A DNA stretch of 64,000 nt from Ashinkailepas kermadecensis (lineage: Eukaryota; Arthropoda; Thecostraca; Neolepadidae): contig JAOTOM010004285.1 in assembly GCA_034440615.1 (NCBI GenBank), positions 62,001 to 126,000 of the forward strand, written 5' to 3'. Below are positions 22,720-34,400 of the stretch, piece after piece (the stretch's first letter is position 1; each line of letters opens with the position of its first letter). The notes below the pieces were generated by a model. The model searched no databases. It had not been told where the DNA came from and was given only the letters and a program-made list of their open reading frames with translations. Position numbers and translations under genes: made by a program.

Positions 22720-23640
22720 TAATCTATTCAGTATATTCATATAACAATGTGCAGAGATTTGAGTGCAATGCAGCTTTAAATGCACCCAGGTCCATTAAGG
22801 CTACTACATCATCAGGCAATGAGTTCCAAGTGGCACAGCATCTGAGGCTAAAAAATATCTTCCTACAATCCTCGTGGGTGTCCACGTGTGTTCACCAATG
22901 GTGCCAGCACAAACATGTCGGGGATCTTAATGGCAGAATGACCATGAAAAATCTTCCAACATTCTATAATGTCTGCTCAAATCAGTCTCCCTTGCACCGA
23001 GTACAGACCTAGTCTCCGTAATTTGGGACCATAATCAAGACCTTCCATCCCCTCTTATGTTTTGTGTCCACCTTCTCTGTACTGATCCTAGTCGCCTTAA
23101 ATCACCTATGCATCCTGTATTCCAAACTCACGATGCAAACTCCAAAAGAGGCCTGACATGAGTAATATGTCGATGTGGCCTTTAAACCCAAATAACTAAC
23201 TAACTAACTGACATGAGTAATGTACAGGGTTTTCATAAATTCAGGGAAATGACATAAAGTAGAACTTAGTAGGTTGCTGGCCAGACTTCCAGCTTTCTGT
23301 ACTATACCAGCAATGTGTTGATGGAAATGCAAGTTTTTATCTACTGTGATACCTAGGTCAGTATGCATCTCAACAAAACTTACCTGAAATCCATCTAGGT
23401 AATAATGTGCATAAGGGCCAAGAGTTTTCCAGTCATATGAGCCACGTGCGCTTTGAGAACTGCACGTTTCTTGGAGTTCATTGCTGGTCCCCATGACTTG
23501 GCAGTACTAACCAGTGTATCAATGTCTTTTTGACCCTGTGAAATGCCTGCCAGCAGGTCTGTGACAGATTTGTACTTCAGTTTCATGTATGTCCCTCAGC
23601 ACTCTCAGCTCCATATTCTGGCCATGCCCAGTTGGAGGAG
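22720..23640 (-). mobile_element. LINE fragment (family B), decayed
   Basis: Reading the - strand from 23590 gives DIDTLVSTAKSWGPAMN, then HTDLGITVDKNLHFHQHI and LASNLLSSTLCHFPEFM. This is the C-terminal half of a reverse transcriptase of a LINE type common in arthropods. Further 3' (about 22990-22760) frames broken by stops show FFSLRCC and WNSLPDDVVAL, the usual end of such proteins. Several frameshifts and stops make it dead. It is distinct from family A. A 41-bp retroelement tail has inserted at 23167. Confidence 0.75.
23153..23221 (+). mobile_element. 41-bp truncated retroelement tail in LINE B
   Basis: The insert 23167-23207 (GGCCTTTAAACCCAAATAAC plus TAAC repeats) is bounded by identical CTGACATGAGTAAT at 23153-23166 and 23208-23221. 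Confidence 0.8.
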
Positions 23641-24286
23641 GCCAAGCTGCAGTATATGGGCAAAAGATCAGGCACACCACCTGCTCCCATGTATTTTACC
23701 CCTGGAATGAAATGTTATAAATGAAAAGTTGTTGATATAATTTTATAAATAGTAGTGCAAAATGATGCTGGGCTCGTGATGAGCAAATACAAATGGTGAA
23801 CGCCTTGTAAGATGTTGTAATTATGCTTTTGAGGACTAGCTTATATCACCAGGTGAGAGACCCAGGTGAGAACAACTTTTCCAACTTTGTGCAGTATTCA
23901 CCATTTGTACCCCATGGAATTAAGATCCCAGATAACCAATAAATGCCAGTGAAGTGATGCTGGGGATGTTTGAGGTTGACAGTATATGTGTACTGTGTGT
24001 GTATCCTAATCATGGGAGGATGCAGTAATTGTTATAGGGGGCATTTATCTGGGGGTGCATTTTTTAGGAGGTGCACCCCTCCAAAAATACCTGAAGGAGT
24101 GACTTTGGCCAAAAATCTGCTTAGCAGGGGAGCATGCACTTGAGCACACTAAAGGGGTGCTTCTGGCTGAAAAATATGAGGGAAGCACTCTAACCTTCCA
24201 GGAGGCTCGCAGGTTCCAAATTCAATCGGCCATATGTCCCGGTATCCACCTCTGGCTCGACCATCCTTCAGGGCATGAGTTGATGC
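23641..24286. other. Unassigned stretch
   Basis: No gene or known element was recognised. Patches of GGGGGTGCA/TGCACCCC near 24040-24160 resemble the low-complexity interior of the foldback family. Confidence 0.4.
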
Positions 24287-24990
24287 TCAGGCAGGGGTGT
24301 TGTTTTATATACTTTTGAGGGGGGCAAGTGCCCCTCAATGTTGTCTTCACCCCCTAATAATTCCAAGTTTTAATATGGTACCCTATGGAGTGTGCTCCCC
24401 AATCCATTTGGGCCTGCCCATTCATTGCCTTCATGTATCCCCCCCAATTTTTTTTCTTTTCAGAAATCAACACTTGTGCACTCAGAACTTTCTCTTTAAT
24501 TGTAGTTCTTTCTATCAGCCTGGAGCCTCTTTTCAAGGGCGTAGCCAAGAGGCCAGACAGATTTTTAATGGAAGGAGGCATGTCTGGAGCCACTGGATGA
24601 ACCCTCAGGGACACCATCACATGACAATTTTGTGAGAGGTGCACTCAAGGGTCTTGGAAGAAGACTTCAGCTGAAAATTCAAGGGGGTGCACTCGATGAC
24701 TCTAAGGGGCACATTTTCACCTTTAGGGGTACCTTTAGCTAAACAATTTTTTAGAAAGGGATGCACTCGAGCCTCCCTGGAGGGCCACTTCCTGGTAAGA
24801 TGGGTGCCACCTTGCCATGAGCAGACACATGTCCCCTGTGCCCTCTGTATCCATCTATGCAAGGGGATGAATGGCAGGGACACAGCAGGTTGGAATATAG
24901 GATTAATTGGAATATATGATGTGGTTTTTGCTTGATATATGCATATATGCATATATATCAAGGAAAAGTAATCATTTCAAAATGAAAGTC
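24287..24990. mobile_element. Diverged relative of the 13-kb foldback element
   Basis: 24305-24480 (GAGGGGGGCAAGTGCCCCTC, CCCCCTAATAATT, TTTCAGAAATCAACA) lines up with 14105-14270 of the foldback element. The remainder is less similar and ends in ATATGCATATATGCATAT near 24935. Confidence 0.45.
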
Positions 24991-26504
24991 ATTTTCACCA
25001 CTCAGACTGCCTCAGCATGACCACTTTGCATCCACAACACACTGTGCAGTGCCTACCCTTGCCAAGTTGATCATATGCAGCACTATCATCAGGAACTTTT
25101 TTAAATTTTGAGTTGGCTGTCTAGTTATATATTGTGGTCAATGAACAGCATCACATTTTTTTTAAGTAGCCTAGCCTAACTACCTTTGGAGAAAAAAAAT
25201 TCACCAAAATATTGTTAAAGAAATTTCAAGCAATTTATTTTCTTTCTTTAACAAAAAAATAACCTAACCCAACCTAACATGAGCGGCTTTGGAAGAAAAA
25301 AATCCTTCAACATTTTTTGTTCTCTATTTTTTAAAACAAATTTGTGCAACTTAAAATACCTAAACTAACCTAACCTAATCAAACCTAACCCATTTGTTTG
25401 CTCTATTGAGGGAAATTTAACACTTGTATCATTACCACCTTATATCACAATAATACAAAAGTCAATTTCCCAAATTTTATATTTATTTTTCAAAAAAATA
25501 TTTGAGAAATTTGAATATTCAAACTTAAACCTACTAATATGAATCATCTTGCTTTTTTGTGGTTTGACGATGGGTTGTACGCGAATATACACCATCTAAG
25601 TAACTTTTGACTATTTTTATAATCATTGAGGACAGGTCATAATGTGATTTTGATTAAACCTACTAACTCCAACTTACTATCCTAGCCAAACCAAACCTAA
25701 CCCATTTGTTATTTTATGGAGGCAAGTGTGTGTAAAACTTGTCTTGTTGCCACTTTAAAGCTCAATAATACCACTTTGAGTTGGGTAATATAGCATAAAA
25801 ATAATCTTAAAGGAAAATGTGTCACACAACTAGACTAACATAACCAGAACTCCCCTGTAAGAAAAAAAAACATTAGGAAAAAGATTATTTGTTCCCAGGA
25901 ATTTCCAAATTTAAAAACATAACCTAGCCTAACCACATTTTTGGGGTACAATTAAAAAAAATGTGAATATTTTCCAAATAATCATTGCCTAACCTGACCT
26001 AGTCTAACCTAACCAAACCTAGCCCTTTGTTTGCTTCATGAAGGGAAAATGTATGCAGAGCTTGTCTCATGAATACATTAAAGCACAATATTATTGGAAT
26101 ATTTGTGTATATATTGTATCTATATAGAAGCCATCCAGCACAAATTGGATAACAAAATGTATGGACTGGCTTCTTGAAGCTTACCTATAACTTCTTTCTC
26201 TACGATATCTTGGGGAAATCACATGTAGGCAAGATATTTACAATTTCATATCACACCACTTAACATTGGCAGCATATTATGCTGACTCCTTTGGTCACAT
26301 AATTATATTACATGATCAAGCACCAGTAGATATAGGCCATCCAACATCAGTGGAGGTTAGACAATCCAACATCATTATGTTTTGTGTGATCCAACATCAG
26401 TATATTTTTTATTTTGTTGTTTTGCATTATTCTTTGTTATATTACTCCACCAAAATCCCATCTTCTTCCCCACATTTTTCCCATATTTTCCTCAGGAGAG
26501 GGAT
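24991..26504. repeat. AT-rich block with CCTAA motifs and a diverged ~310-bp repeat
   Basis: Short CCTAACCTAAC runs recur at about 25170, 25262, 25360, 25680, 25920 and 25990. Three diverged copies of AACCTAACCCATTTGTTTG plus a following GAGGGAAA/ACTTGTCT segment start at about 25380, 25690 and 26012, giving spacings near 305-325 bp. No gene was seen. 26100-26504 is unique-looking and AT-rich. Confidence 0.55.
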
Positions 26505-29103
26505 ATCATAAAGTCATAAAATGTTTAGACTTAATATGAGCCACTAGGACCCATCCAGTTAAGTCTGTAAATGGAAGATACCATAAGCCCGGTAAAAAGA
26601 CCCACCATAACAACCCCAACCATCACCACATCCTAAAGAAGCCATCCACCAATATCCCACACACCTATCAATGCCTATCTACCCTAGCTATACAGCCATA
26701 TTCCCTTGATTCCTCTTAACATATGTGGATTGAATGCCCCACCAATAATTTTCCAACTGCATCTATGCCTGTTTAAAGGGGTCTGTGCCGTGCACACTTA
26801 CTTAGCATAAATCCCACACCATACACCACAAATTAGAACTCAAAAACAAGATTTTCCTGTCTAAAAAATTTGTCCACCTTACTTTTAACACGCGCCCTGG
26901 AGGGCCTCTGAAAATTACGCGCACTGGAGGGGGGCGGATTCCGCCCCCCACCCCCTAAGATCTCGGCTCCTAGTAAAGCTGGAGGAACGAAATTCACAGG
27001 GTGGATGGGTACGGTAGTGAACTCTATTGTGTGCAAATTTCATCACCTTAGGTCAATATCTTCAAGGTCAAATGAGGTCACATTTGCCAAAATTTTCTTG
27101 TTTTGCGTGGCTTGGTTTGTCGTTGTTATGGATCGCTGTGATTGTGTTTAAATGCTCAAAAAGGGGCATCAATGGTGTTTTGGACATTACTATTGATGCA
27201 ATACAGAATGCGCCCTTTAAACCCAAATAACAACAACAACAGATGCTAGACCCGACATTTGACCTCAGGTCACCTATATAGCATCACTTTATCAGGCCAG
27301 TTACCTGTTCCAGTTACCGGAACCGGGCCGCCCGCCCGACTGCTCCGTCGGGCAGCTCGGCGCAATCGGCTTCGCGAAGAAAGGAGTGATGTACATGAAT
27401 AAAGTATGAAGAATGACAAACAGTACAAATGACAAACAGTAGTGCATTTATGACAACATTCCAGTTGATCAGGTTTGGTTCCATTAACCTGTCATGAACT
27501 TGACCTGACTTGACCTCGGCGACCTAACATGACCTTGAAACTATATAGCATATCAATATACATCAAACAAGTTGCTAGTGTTGCCAAGAACACTTCCCTT
27601 TTGCGAAGATACGGGAAGCGCATCAGCGCCGATTTTTGTGGTCTGGCGCTAGGATTTCTTTTTTACTTTGACGGCCCCTAACTTGAAAAATTTTCGGCCG
27701 ATTTCCATTTGTCTTACTTTAAACGACGCGCCGGTCATTTCTAAGCAGGTGCGCAGAAAATCGCGTACATCCACCGGTAAAATTTGCAGTTATCTACGAA
27801 AAACCGGAGGGGTGGGCGGATTTCGCCCCCCTCCGGTGCGCGTGTTAAATGCATTAAATGAGGAACTCCCCACAACATCAGCAGGCAGCCTATTCCACTG
27901 ATCAACAACCCTTTGACTGAAGACCTGTTGTCACTTAACTGTCCTACACCTCAACTTGTCTGACCAGAATTGATGAACCCTGTACGATACTCTAAACCTA
28001 AGAGCATTATTCAAATTGACCTGATCTAGCCCTTTAACAATTTTGTACATTTCAATCATGTCCCCCCTTAATCTCCTATACTTGAGTGAGTACATATCTA
28101 AGGCCATAAGCCTTTCTCCATATTCTAAGTTACCTATTCGACTGATGAGTCTAGTGGCTTTGTGCTGCACTCTTTCTAACATATCTATATCTTTTTCTAG
28201 GTAGGGGCTACATGCTTGTACAGAATATTCCAAGTGGGATCGCACATATGCTAAGTACATTTTTTTCATGACTTCCTTGCCCTTATCTCTCACACTTCTA
28301 TTAATGAGTCCCGGCATTCTGAGTGCCCTGTCCTAGCTGAGATACATTGTTTTTCTGCTTTAAGGTCTTTTGAAGCCAACACACCTAAGTCTCTTTCGTC
28401 TTCAATAACATCCAGTTCTCTCCCTCCCATTGTATATCTGAAAGTCTCGCCTCCAGACCCCAGATGCATAACCTTACACTTATCATAGTTGAAGGACATC
28501 TGCCATTAATCAGTCCACTTTTTAGGCCCTCCAAATCTAGTTGAATATTACTAGATTGATCACTACTGTTTGCCACTCCTACCAGCTTGATGTCATCAGC
28601 AGATTTGAACACTCTACTCCTCAGCCCTACCTCAATGTTATTCACAAAGATGATAAAGAGAATTGGCCCTAGAACAGAGCCCTGTGGTACTCTACTCAGA
28701 ACATCCTTCCAATCAGATTTACATCAATTTACACTACCCTTTGTTTCCTTCCCCTCAACCATGCTTCAATCCAACATAGAACTTTTCCAACAATCCCATG
28801 TTGCTGTAGTTGATGAATTAGCCTCCCATGTGGAACATTATTAATAGCTTTGCTAAAGTCCAAGTACACGACATCCATCCTGCTTTCATTGTCTACTTCT
28901 TTAGTAACATACTCCATGAATTCCAATAGTTTAGTTAAACAAGACCTACAAGATCGAAATCCATGTTGAGTATCCCTTAAAAGGTTGTACCTATCAAGAT
29001 GAATCTGAACATTCTGTTGAACCAGATTTTCTAGTACCTTGCAAACTATTGAGGTCGAACTGACTGGCCTGTAGTTTCCTACACACTTCATTTCTTTCAT
29101 CAT
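26505..29103 (-). mobile_element. LINE (CR1/jockey-like family A), RT region, split by a MITE
   Basis: On the - strand from 29103 the pieces are in order. GNYRPVSSTSIVCKVLE and VVYLDFSKAINNVPHG are the RT fingers and palm. SRVPQGSVLGPILFIIFVNN lies in another frame. FKSADDIKLVG is the catalytic ADD box, MSFNYDKCKVMHLG follows, then YVRSHLEYSVQACSPYLEKD and the RGDMIEMYKIVKG C-terminal region. The end (KVDKFFRQENLVFEF) appears only after the MITE, at about 26880, followed by the 3' UTR to 26505. At least three frameshifts separate the pieces, so it is inactive. The N-terminal endonuclease is absent; the copy is 5'-truncated. Confidence 0.88.
26885..27848. mobile_element. TTAA-flanked MITE inside LINE A (MITE copy 2)
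   Basis: A 956-bp insert (26889-27844) lies between TTAA at 26885-26888 and 27845-27848. The intact LINE copy at about 20965 shows the empty site (ACTTTTAAATACATTCAATG). Ends are CACGCGCCCTGGAGGG and, as complement of the right end, CACGCGCACCGGAGGG. A second terminus-like block (ACGCGCACTGGAGGGGGGCG) lies at 26915. GC hairpins (GGGGGGCGGATTCCGCCCCC) adjoin both ends. The interior contains TTCAAGGTCAAATGAGGTCA (about 27060), TTTGACCTCAGGTCACC (about 27260) and CTTGACCTGACTTGACCTCG (about 27490). No protein is encoded. Confidence 0.85.
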
Positions 29104-29227
29104 TCATCATTGTTATTTTCATCATTATATCATTGTCATTCATTCATCATTGTTAAACATTTTTTGTTTCTGGCCTTTTTTTACCCCAAATCTCTCCGGC
29201 CTCCCCAAGTCTCTCCAGTCAGATCCT

Positions 29228-30053
29228 CACACCCCGTCTTGGGGGGATAACCCCCCCCCTAATCTCCAAACTAAGCGTCGCACGAAAACGAAAGAGGTGT
29301 CAACGGAAAGCGCTCGACGAGTAGGGCCAGACCCCCCCCCCCCAAATTCCCCCTCCCTCCAAAGTGACGTCACTAGTGGGGCCTAGATTTTCAGGATTTA
29401 CATCATGTTTTTGGCTCCGGGGAGTTCATTTTGGGAGATATTTGAGAAACCAAAAATTATTTGGAATCAGAAAAGGAAGAAGAAATTGACCAGGGCCATA
29501 CAATTTTTGCCCACCCAAAAATATAAATTTATGTTTTGCAAATATCAAAATTTTGAGTTTTAAAGTTTTCTTTAATTTAAATTTTTCTAATGGGTGATCT
29601 AATTTCTTTAATTTGATTTCTAACGGACCGAAAAACGGTGTTCGAAGTCAACTTGCTCTAATAAAAAATGATTACTTTAGCCAGAATCTTCAATTTTAAC
29701 CCCAATGGGCAAATATGCAGAACTAAGAAGTAATATAAAACGGAAAAAATTCATCTGGTGCGTTTCGTTGTGTCCCTAAAGATAAGCAAACGTTGAAAGT
29801 TTCATTAAAATATCTTTATCCGTTAAAGTGTGACGACTGGTTGAACTTTTTTGGAGGTGACCTCACTTGACCTTCACTAACTCGTTGACCCTAGATGACC
29901 TGACTTCAAAATTTGTACACAACATGCCAAATTGATGTGGGAAAAGGTATGCCAAATTTCGGCACGCTGCCGCGCGCCGTTCTTTCACTATCCGCGGAAA
30001 ACCTTAGGGGGGGGGGCATAACCAGCCCCCCCCCCCGAGACGGCGCGGGTTAA
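29228..30053. mobile_element. TTAA-ended MITE, copy 3 (left end degraded)
   Basis: The right end has a long G-run/C-run hairpin at 30006-30036, then GAGACGGCGCGGG and TTAA at 30050-30053. The left side has the matching CCCCGTCTTGGGGGG and C-run followed by TAATCTCC at about 29240-29275, but no clear TTAA. The interior has TGACCTCACTTGACCTTCAC and TAGATGACCTGACTTC near 29860-29910. It shares end architecture and half-sites with the other two copies. Confidence 0.6.
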
Positions 30054-31268
30054 TTATATTTGAATGAATTTGATGTTCTTTTCTTGGTGAACTGAGATAT
30101 TGAGATATAAGTACTTCAATTAGAGCTGCTTTTTTCTTAAAATGTTGTTGTTTCCTGAAGAAATATATATGAAGTTCATTCAAATCACATCAGAAAGTGG
30201 TCAGAAAAGCATCTTTCACAAAAATTGTACTGATACCTCGACTTTATCCAACAAATGCTGATTTTCCAAAGTAATCATCCTGCATTTTGTGAGGATTTCA
30301 ACTCCGTATGTGAGGTTTTGAAATCTGATTTCTGGTTGCCATGGCCTGACACATAACATTTGCTTACAAACAAGGGCAAAATCAGAGCAAGTCTACTGTG
30401 TATCTGGTACAGAGGTTCACCTGTGCAGCTGACTGGTTGACGAGACAGTCATGTTTCTGAAACTGTGATGTCATTTTTCAGTCTTTCACACTGATTTTTC
30501 TCTCTGAGTGAGATGTGTTCTTTTAGTTGTCATCTTTACTCATTGTTAGCCAATGGTCTTCATCTAAGTGTGCATAATCTTCCATCCAAAGTTCCACCCA
30601 ATCTCGTTCTGGATTGCATTTAGTGTGCTGAAATGGTATGCAAGGCATTTCATCTTATATTAGAGCTTGGTTTTCTGTAAGCAACATGATCTAGTGTTTC
30701 GCGACTCTTCTAGTTTAATCAATTGATTTGATTTGTTGTGTTGAAGTGTGCTATGCTGTGTGCCATGAAGTACCACACCTGTTTGTTTCCTTGTTTTTTT
30801 TCCAACAATTGTGTTACTACTGACTACAGTTGATAGACATCAAGACTACTACAGTTAGTTCAATTAGAGTGCACGAAAAAAAACGAACTAGAAATATGCT
30901 AACCTGTTTGCCAATCTGGGATGTAAGGATAAAGTATGATGTAAGGAAATAAATGCGCTGTTGTCCAGCAGGTATGATGCACATAATGGACACAAACTTT
31001 TAGGAACATTCATCGTTAATCTTGTGATTGGGGGAGGGGGAGAATCTACTTAAAAGTGTCTCTGCACCTTGCTCGGATGTTCCAACACGTGGGAATAATA
31101 ATTTGTCAAATCCTTCCAGATTTATTATGACAACATTCTTTCAAATATGGTGCTGATTGAATGCAAAGGTCGTCTCGTGCCCCAACCAGTAAATCTTTGC
31201 TCATGCTCAATTCCGGCGGCCGACACGAATTGGCCTGCTCTGCAGGACATTTTTTGTGGAAGAGCAAC
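30054..31268. other. Upstream region of the DCLK gene
   Basis: No coding region or repeat of note was recognised. The DCLK promoter or an upstream non-coding exon may lie here. An acceptor-like TCTGCAG at about 31250 precedes the chosen start codon. Confidence 0.4.
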
Positions 31269-31424
31269 ATGGTGGTGGACACAAACGGCTACGGCGGCTC
31301 TGCAGAGGACCGACTGAACCCGAGTGGAGATCAGACCAACCACACTAGTTCGCCAACCAGCCCTCCAACCTCTGGGCAACGTACTTCGCTGGTGAAAATG
31401 TCGGCTGACAAACGAGCCAAGAAG
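31269..31424 (+). CDS. DCLK: DCLK exon 1 (N-terminal leader)
   Basis: It encodes a 52-residue Ser/Thr/Pro-rich leader ending MSADKRAKK and stops at AAG-GTAGGT. KRAKK joined to VRFYRNGD of the next exon reproduces the conserved [18 protein letters not shown] start of DCX domain 1, which fixes this exon. The context of the ATG is GCAACATGG. Confidence 0.8.
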
Positions 31425-34400
31425 GTAGGTCACATTACTGGACTACTGTTACTACACTGGCGCTACATTGCAGGTACGGCTGCTGGTACAGTCTTGATTA
31501 GTCCGATAAATGTGTGTGTGTGTGTGTGTTTGTGTGTGTGATACAGTTGGTCCAGCTGGCTGTATTGCGCAGTGCTATTTGTTGTGATGTCATAATGTCC
31601 ACCTGGTTCCAACACACGATTGTGTCGTGCTAAATGACCTGACAGGAGCAACTTTAAGTAACATGTAAGCATTTTCTTTTCATATTTCCTATAGATTTGC
31701 ATTAGGTGCGATTCTAAATTATCGTTAGCTTTTTGTTCATTGATTTTGCACTCGGACGCAAATATAACGAATGCGAAAATATCGCTATTAAGAAGTACAA
31801 GCTTCTCAAATTCGCTCAGTTAGGTGTCGATCGGCTCGATCAGGGATGTAGCTATTCAGCTCATGATTGGCTGAACAGCCTGTCTTGGTGACCGCATTGC
31901 CCTTCCCCACACTCATGGGTGCCGTATTTGGGTTAGATTTGGGCGTGAAAATGCCGTCTTCCATGAATGTTCGGAATTTTCGGAGATGAAATGTAGAAGT
32001 ACCATGGGCGTCACAAAGCCTGGGGCTGAATGTTCCTGTAATTTCTGCGGCTCTATCCCGTCTTGTTATTCCACGGTCGCTGTTGGAAGAATGACCAAAT
32101 TTACGATTGCGACGTGTACCACATTGTGTCACGATGAGAGGCTGCACCTGTACTCCGGAGCTTGTTGACCAATATGAAAAATGCAACTGGTACATGGACA
32201 CAGTGAATGTAAACAACCCTGTTTTGACTGTGTTGGTCATTTTCCCCAACCCTGAAAAAAAAAACGAAAAGGCCGCTTTTATTTGCACCACTCACTTGGG
32301 CGCACGTATCACGTGCCACAAAGATGTTTGTACTGGCGAGCTTTGCCGTTGTCTTGGCTACACACTGATGTCGGTTTGGTGTCGATTTGTCAATGGATTG
32401 GCGAGTGATGTCGCCATCATTTGAACCGCCTCGAAGCACTAAAATTGGTCGAAATCCGACCGAATAAATTGCCGTTTTCCATGTTAAACCAATGAGCGAC
32501 GGTCGATTTCGGTGAAGCTCGCCGTCTTATCACCCCTGTGCCTCTGACGTACAACATGTCGATCAGGTCGTATCGGAAACTTGCCGAGTGGGTGGCCCAC
32601 ACCGGAAGCTTCCGTGTGGTACGAACCCCGGTTCAATGGGGTGTACGGTAGCCCAGCCGGCTTCAATTCGTGAAACACGAGTTTTTCGTCGCAAATTGTC
32701 CAACTCAATGCCAAGTCAATGAGTCACCCTTGCAGCGCGTACCAGGCGTTGGCCACCGTCACTGGTACGGCGAGATCGGCACGAGACAGTGGTCCTGTCT
32801 GTCGCCAGCCGATCCTAGAAACAACCATCGTCGTGCCTGTCACCGTTCGGACTGTACCAGTGACAGAAAAAATGTCTAGCATTATGGTCAGCAAAGCAAA
32901 TTGTTCTGCCAATCATGGGTTTAATAGTTCCATCTCTGATTGAGCCGACACCTTACTGAGCGAATTTGGGAACACTGAATAAGTACAAATGTCAGGCATA
33001 ACAATCCTGGAGGTCCCTATGATCTGAACTATGCTTTTTCGTACCGGCTGTTCTTTTATGTACAATGTCAGTGGCAAGCAAAAGCTACTAGTACTGTGAT
33101 TAATATTGGCGTTTAGTTTGATATAGCTTTCGTCTAGTTATATCCGCAAATACTAACACAATATGCTAATATCTCTTCTTGTATTTAAATGTCGCTCGAT
33201 GTTGCGCCAATATGTTTCTTGACAGCAAGAGCCATACTCCTGATGCAACTGACTCGCTTCTGGACCGCGACCTCTCCAGGTGCGCTTCTACCGCAACGGC
33301 GACCGCTTTTACAAGGGTCTGCTGTTCGCGGTGCCGCCCGACCGTTACCGCACGTTCGACAGTCTGCTGACCGACCTCACGCACTCCTCGATCAACGACC
33401 GCGCCTGCCTGCCGATGGGCGTACGCATGCTGTTCACCCTGGACGGCATGCGCATCACTTGTCTGGACGACGTGCTGGAAGGCCAGAACTACGTGTGCGC
33501 CAGCAGCGACAACTACAAGCGACTCGACTACCTGGGCAGCCAAGAGCCCACGTGGAACACACGCCTGGCTCAGCCGTCTCCGGCGCACACACCACCCCAG
33601 CACACTGGCAGTGCACAGGTGACTCTCCTGGCTCAGCCGTCTCCGGCGCACACACCACCCCAGCACACTGGCAGTGCACAGGTGACTCTCCTGGCTCAGC
33701 CGTCTCCGGCGCACACACCACCCCAGCACACTGGCAGTGCACAGGTGACTCTCCTGGCTCAGCCGTCTCCGGCGCACACACCACCCCAGCACACTGGCAG
33801 TGCACAGGTGACTCCTGGTGCACGTTTCGAACGTTCAGATATCGCACAGTGTATGGTATTGTGTATTCGCCGACTTTAAAGCGCAGTTACCTCGATATTT
33901 TTTTACACCTAATTTTGCCATCGTTGTTTTTTTTTCTGTTGCTGCTTCTGCACTACTATGATATGTGTTTATTGTTGCTTCTCTGCAATGTCCCATGACT
34001 TTCCCATGAACTGTGTGGATGAAAAGCAAGGTTGTTTCAGAATATGGAAAGATGGGAAGAAAACACAGGACAGGCAGTCATGATGAAAAACCAGAACTAA
34101 GGTCAGGACTATATGTGGCTCTTAGGCTCTATATGTAGCTCTTAGGTAGCGAGTGTCGACTGACTACTGACCTGCCGCCGCCTCGCCAGGACATGATGGA
34201 GGGCGCCGAGCGGCTGGTGGCGGCGGCCGGCTCGCGCGACTTCATCCGGCCCAAGCTGGTGACGGTCATTCGCAACGGGACGCGGCCGCGCCGCGTGGTG
34301 CGCATGCTGCTCAACAAGAAGACGGCCCACTCGTTCGAGCAGGTGCTGCAGGAGCTGTCGCGCGCCGTCAAGATCGACTCGGGCGTTGTGCGCAAGATAT

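Noticed and set aside
25160..26020. Interstitial telomere (TTAGG)n
   Set aside because: CCTAA motifs are short, interrupted and interspersed with a diverged 310-bp repeat; there is no continuous telomeric tract.
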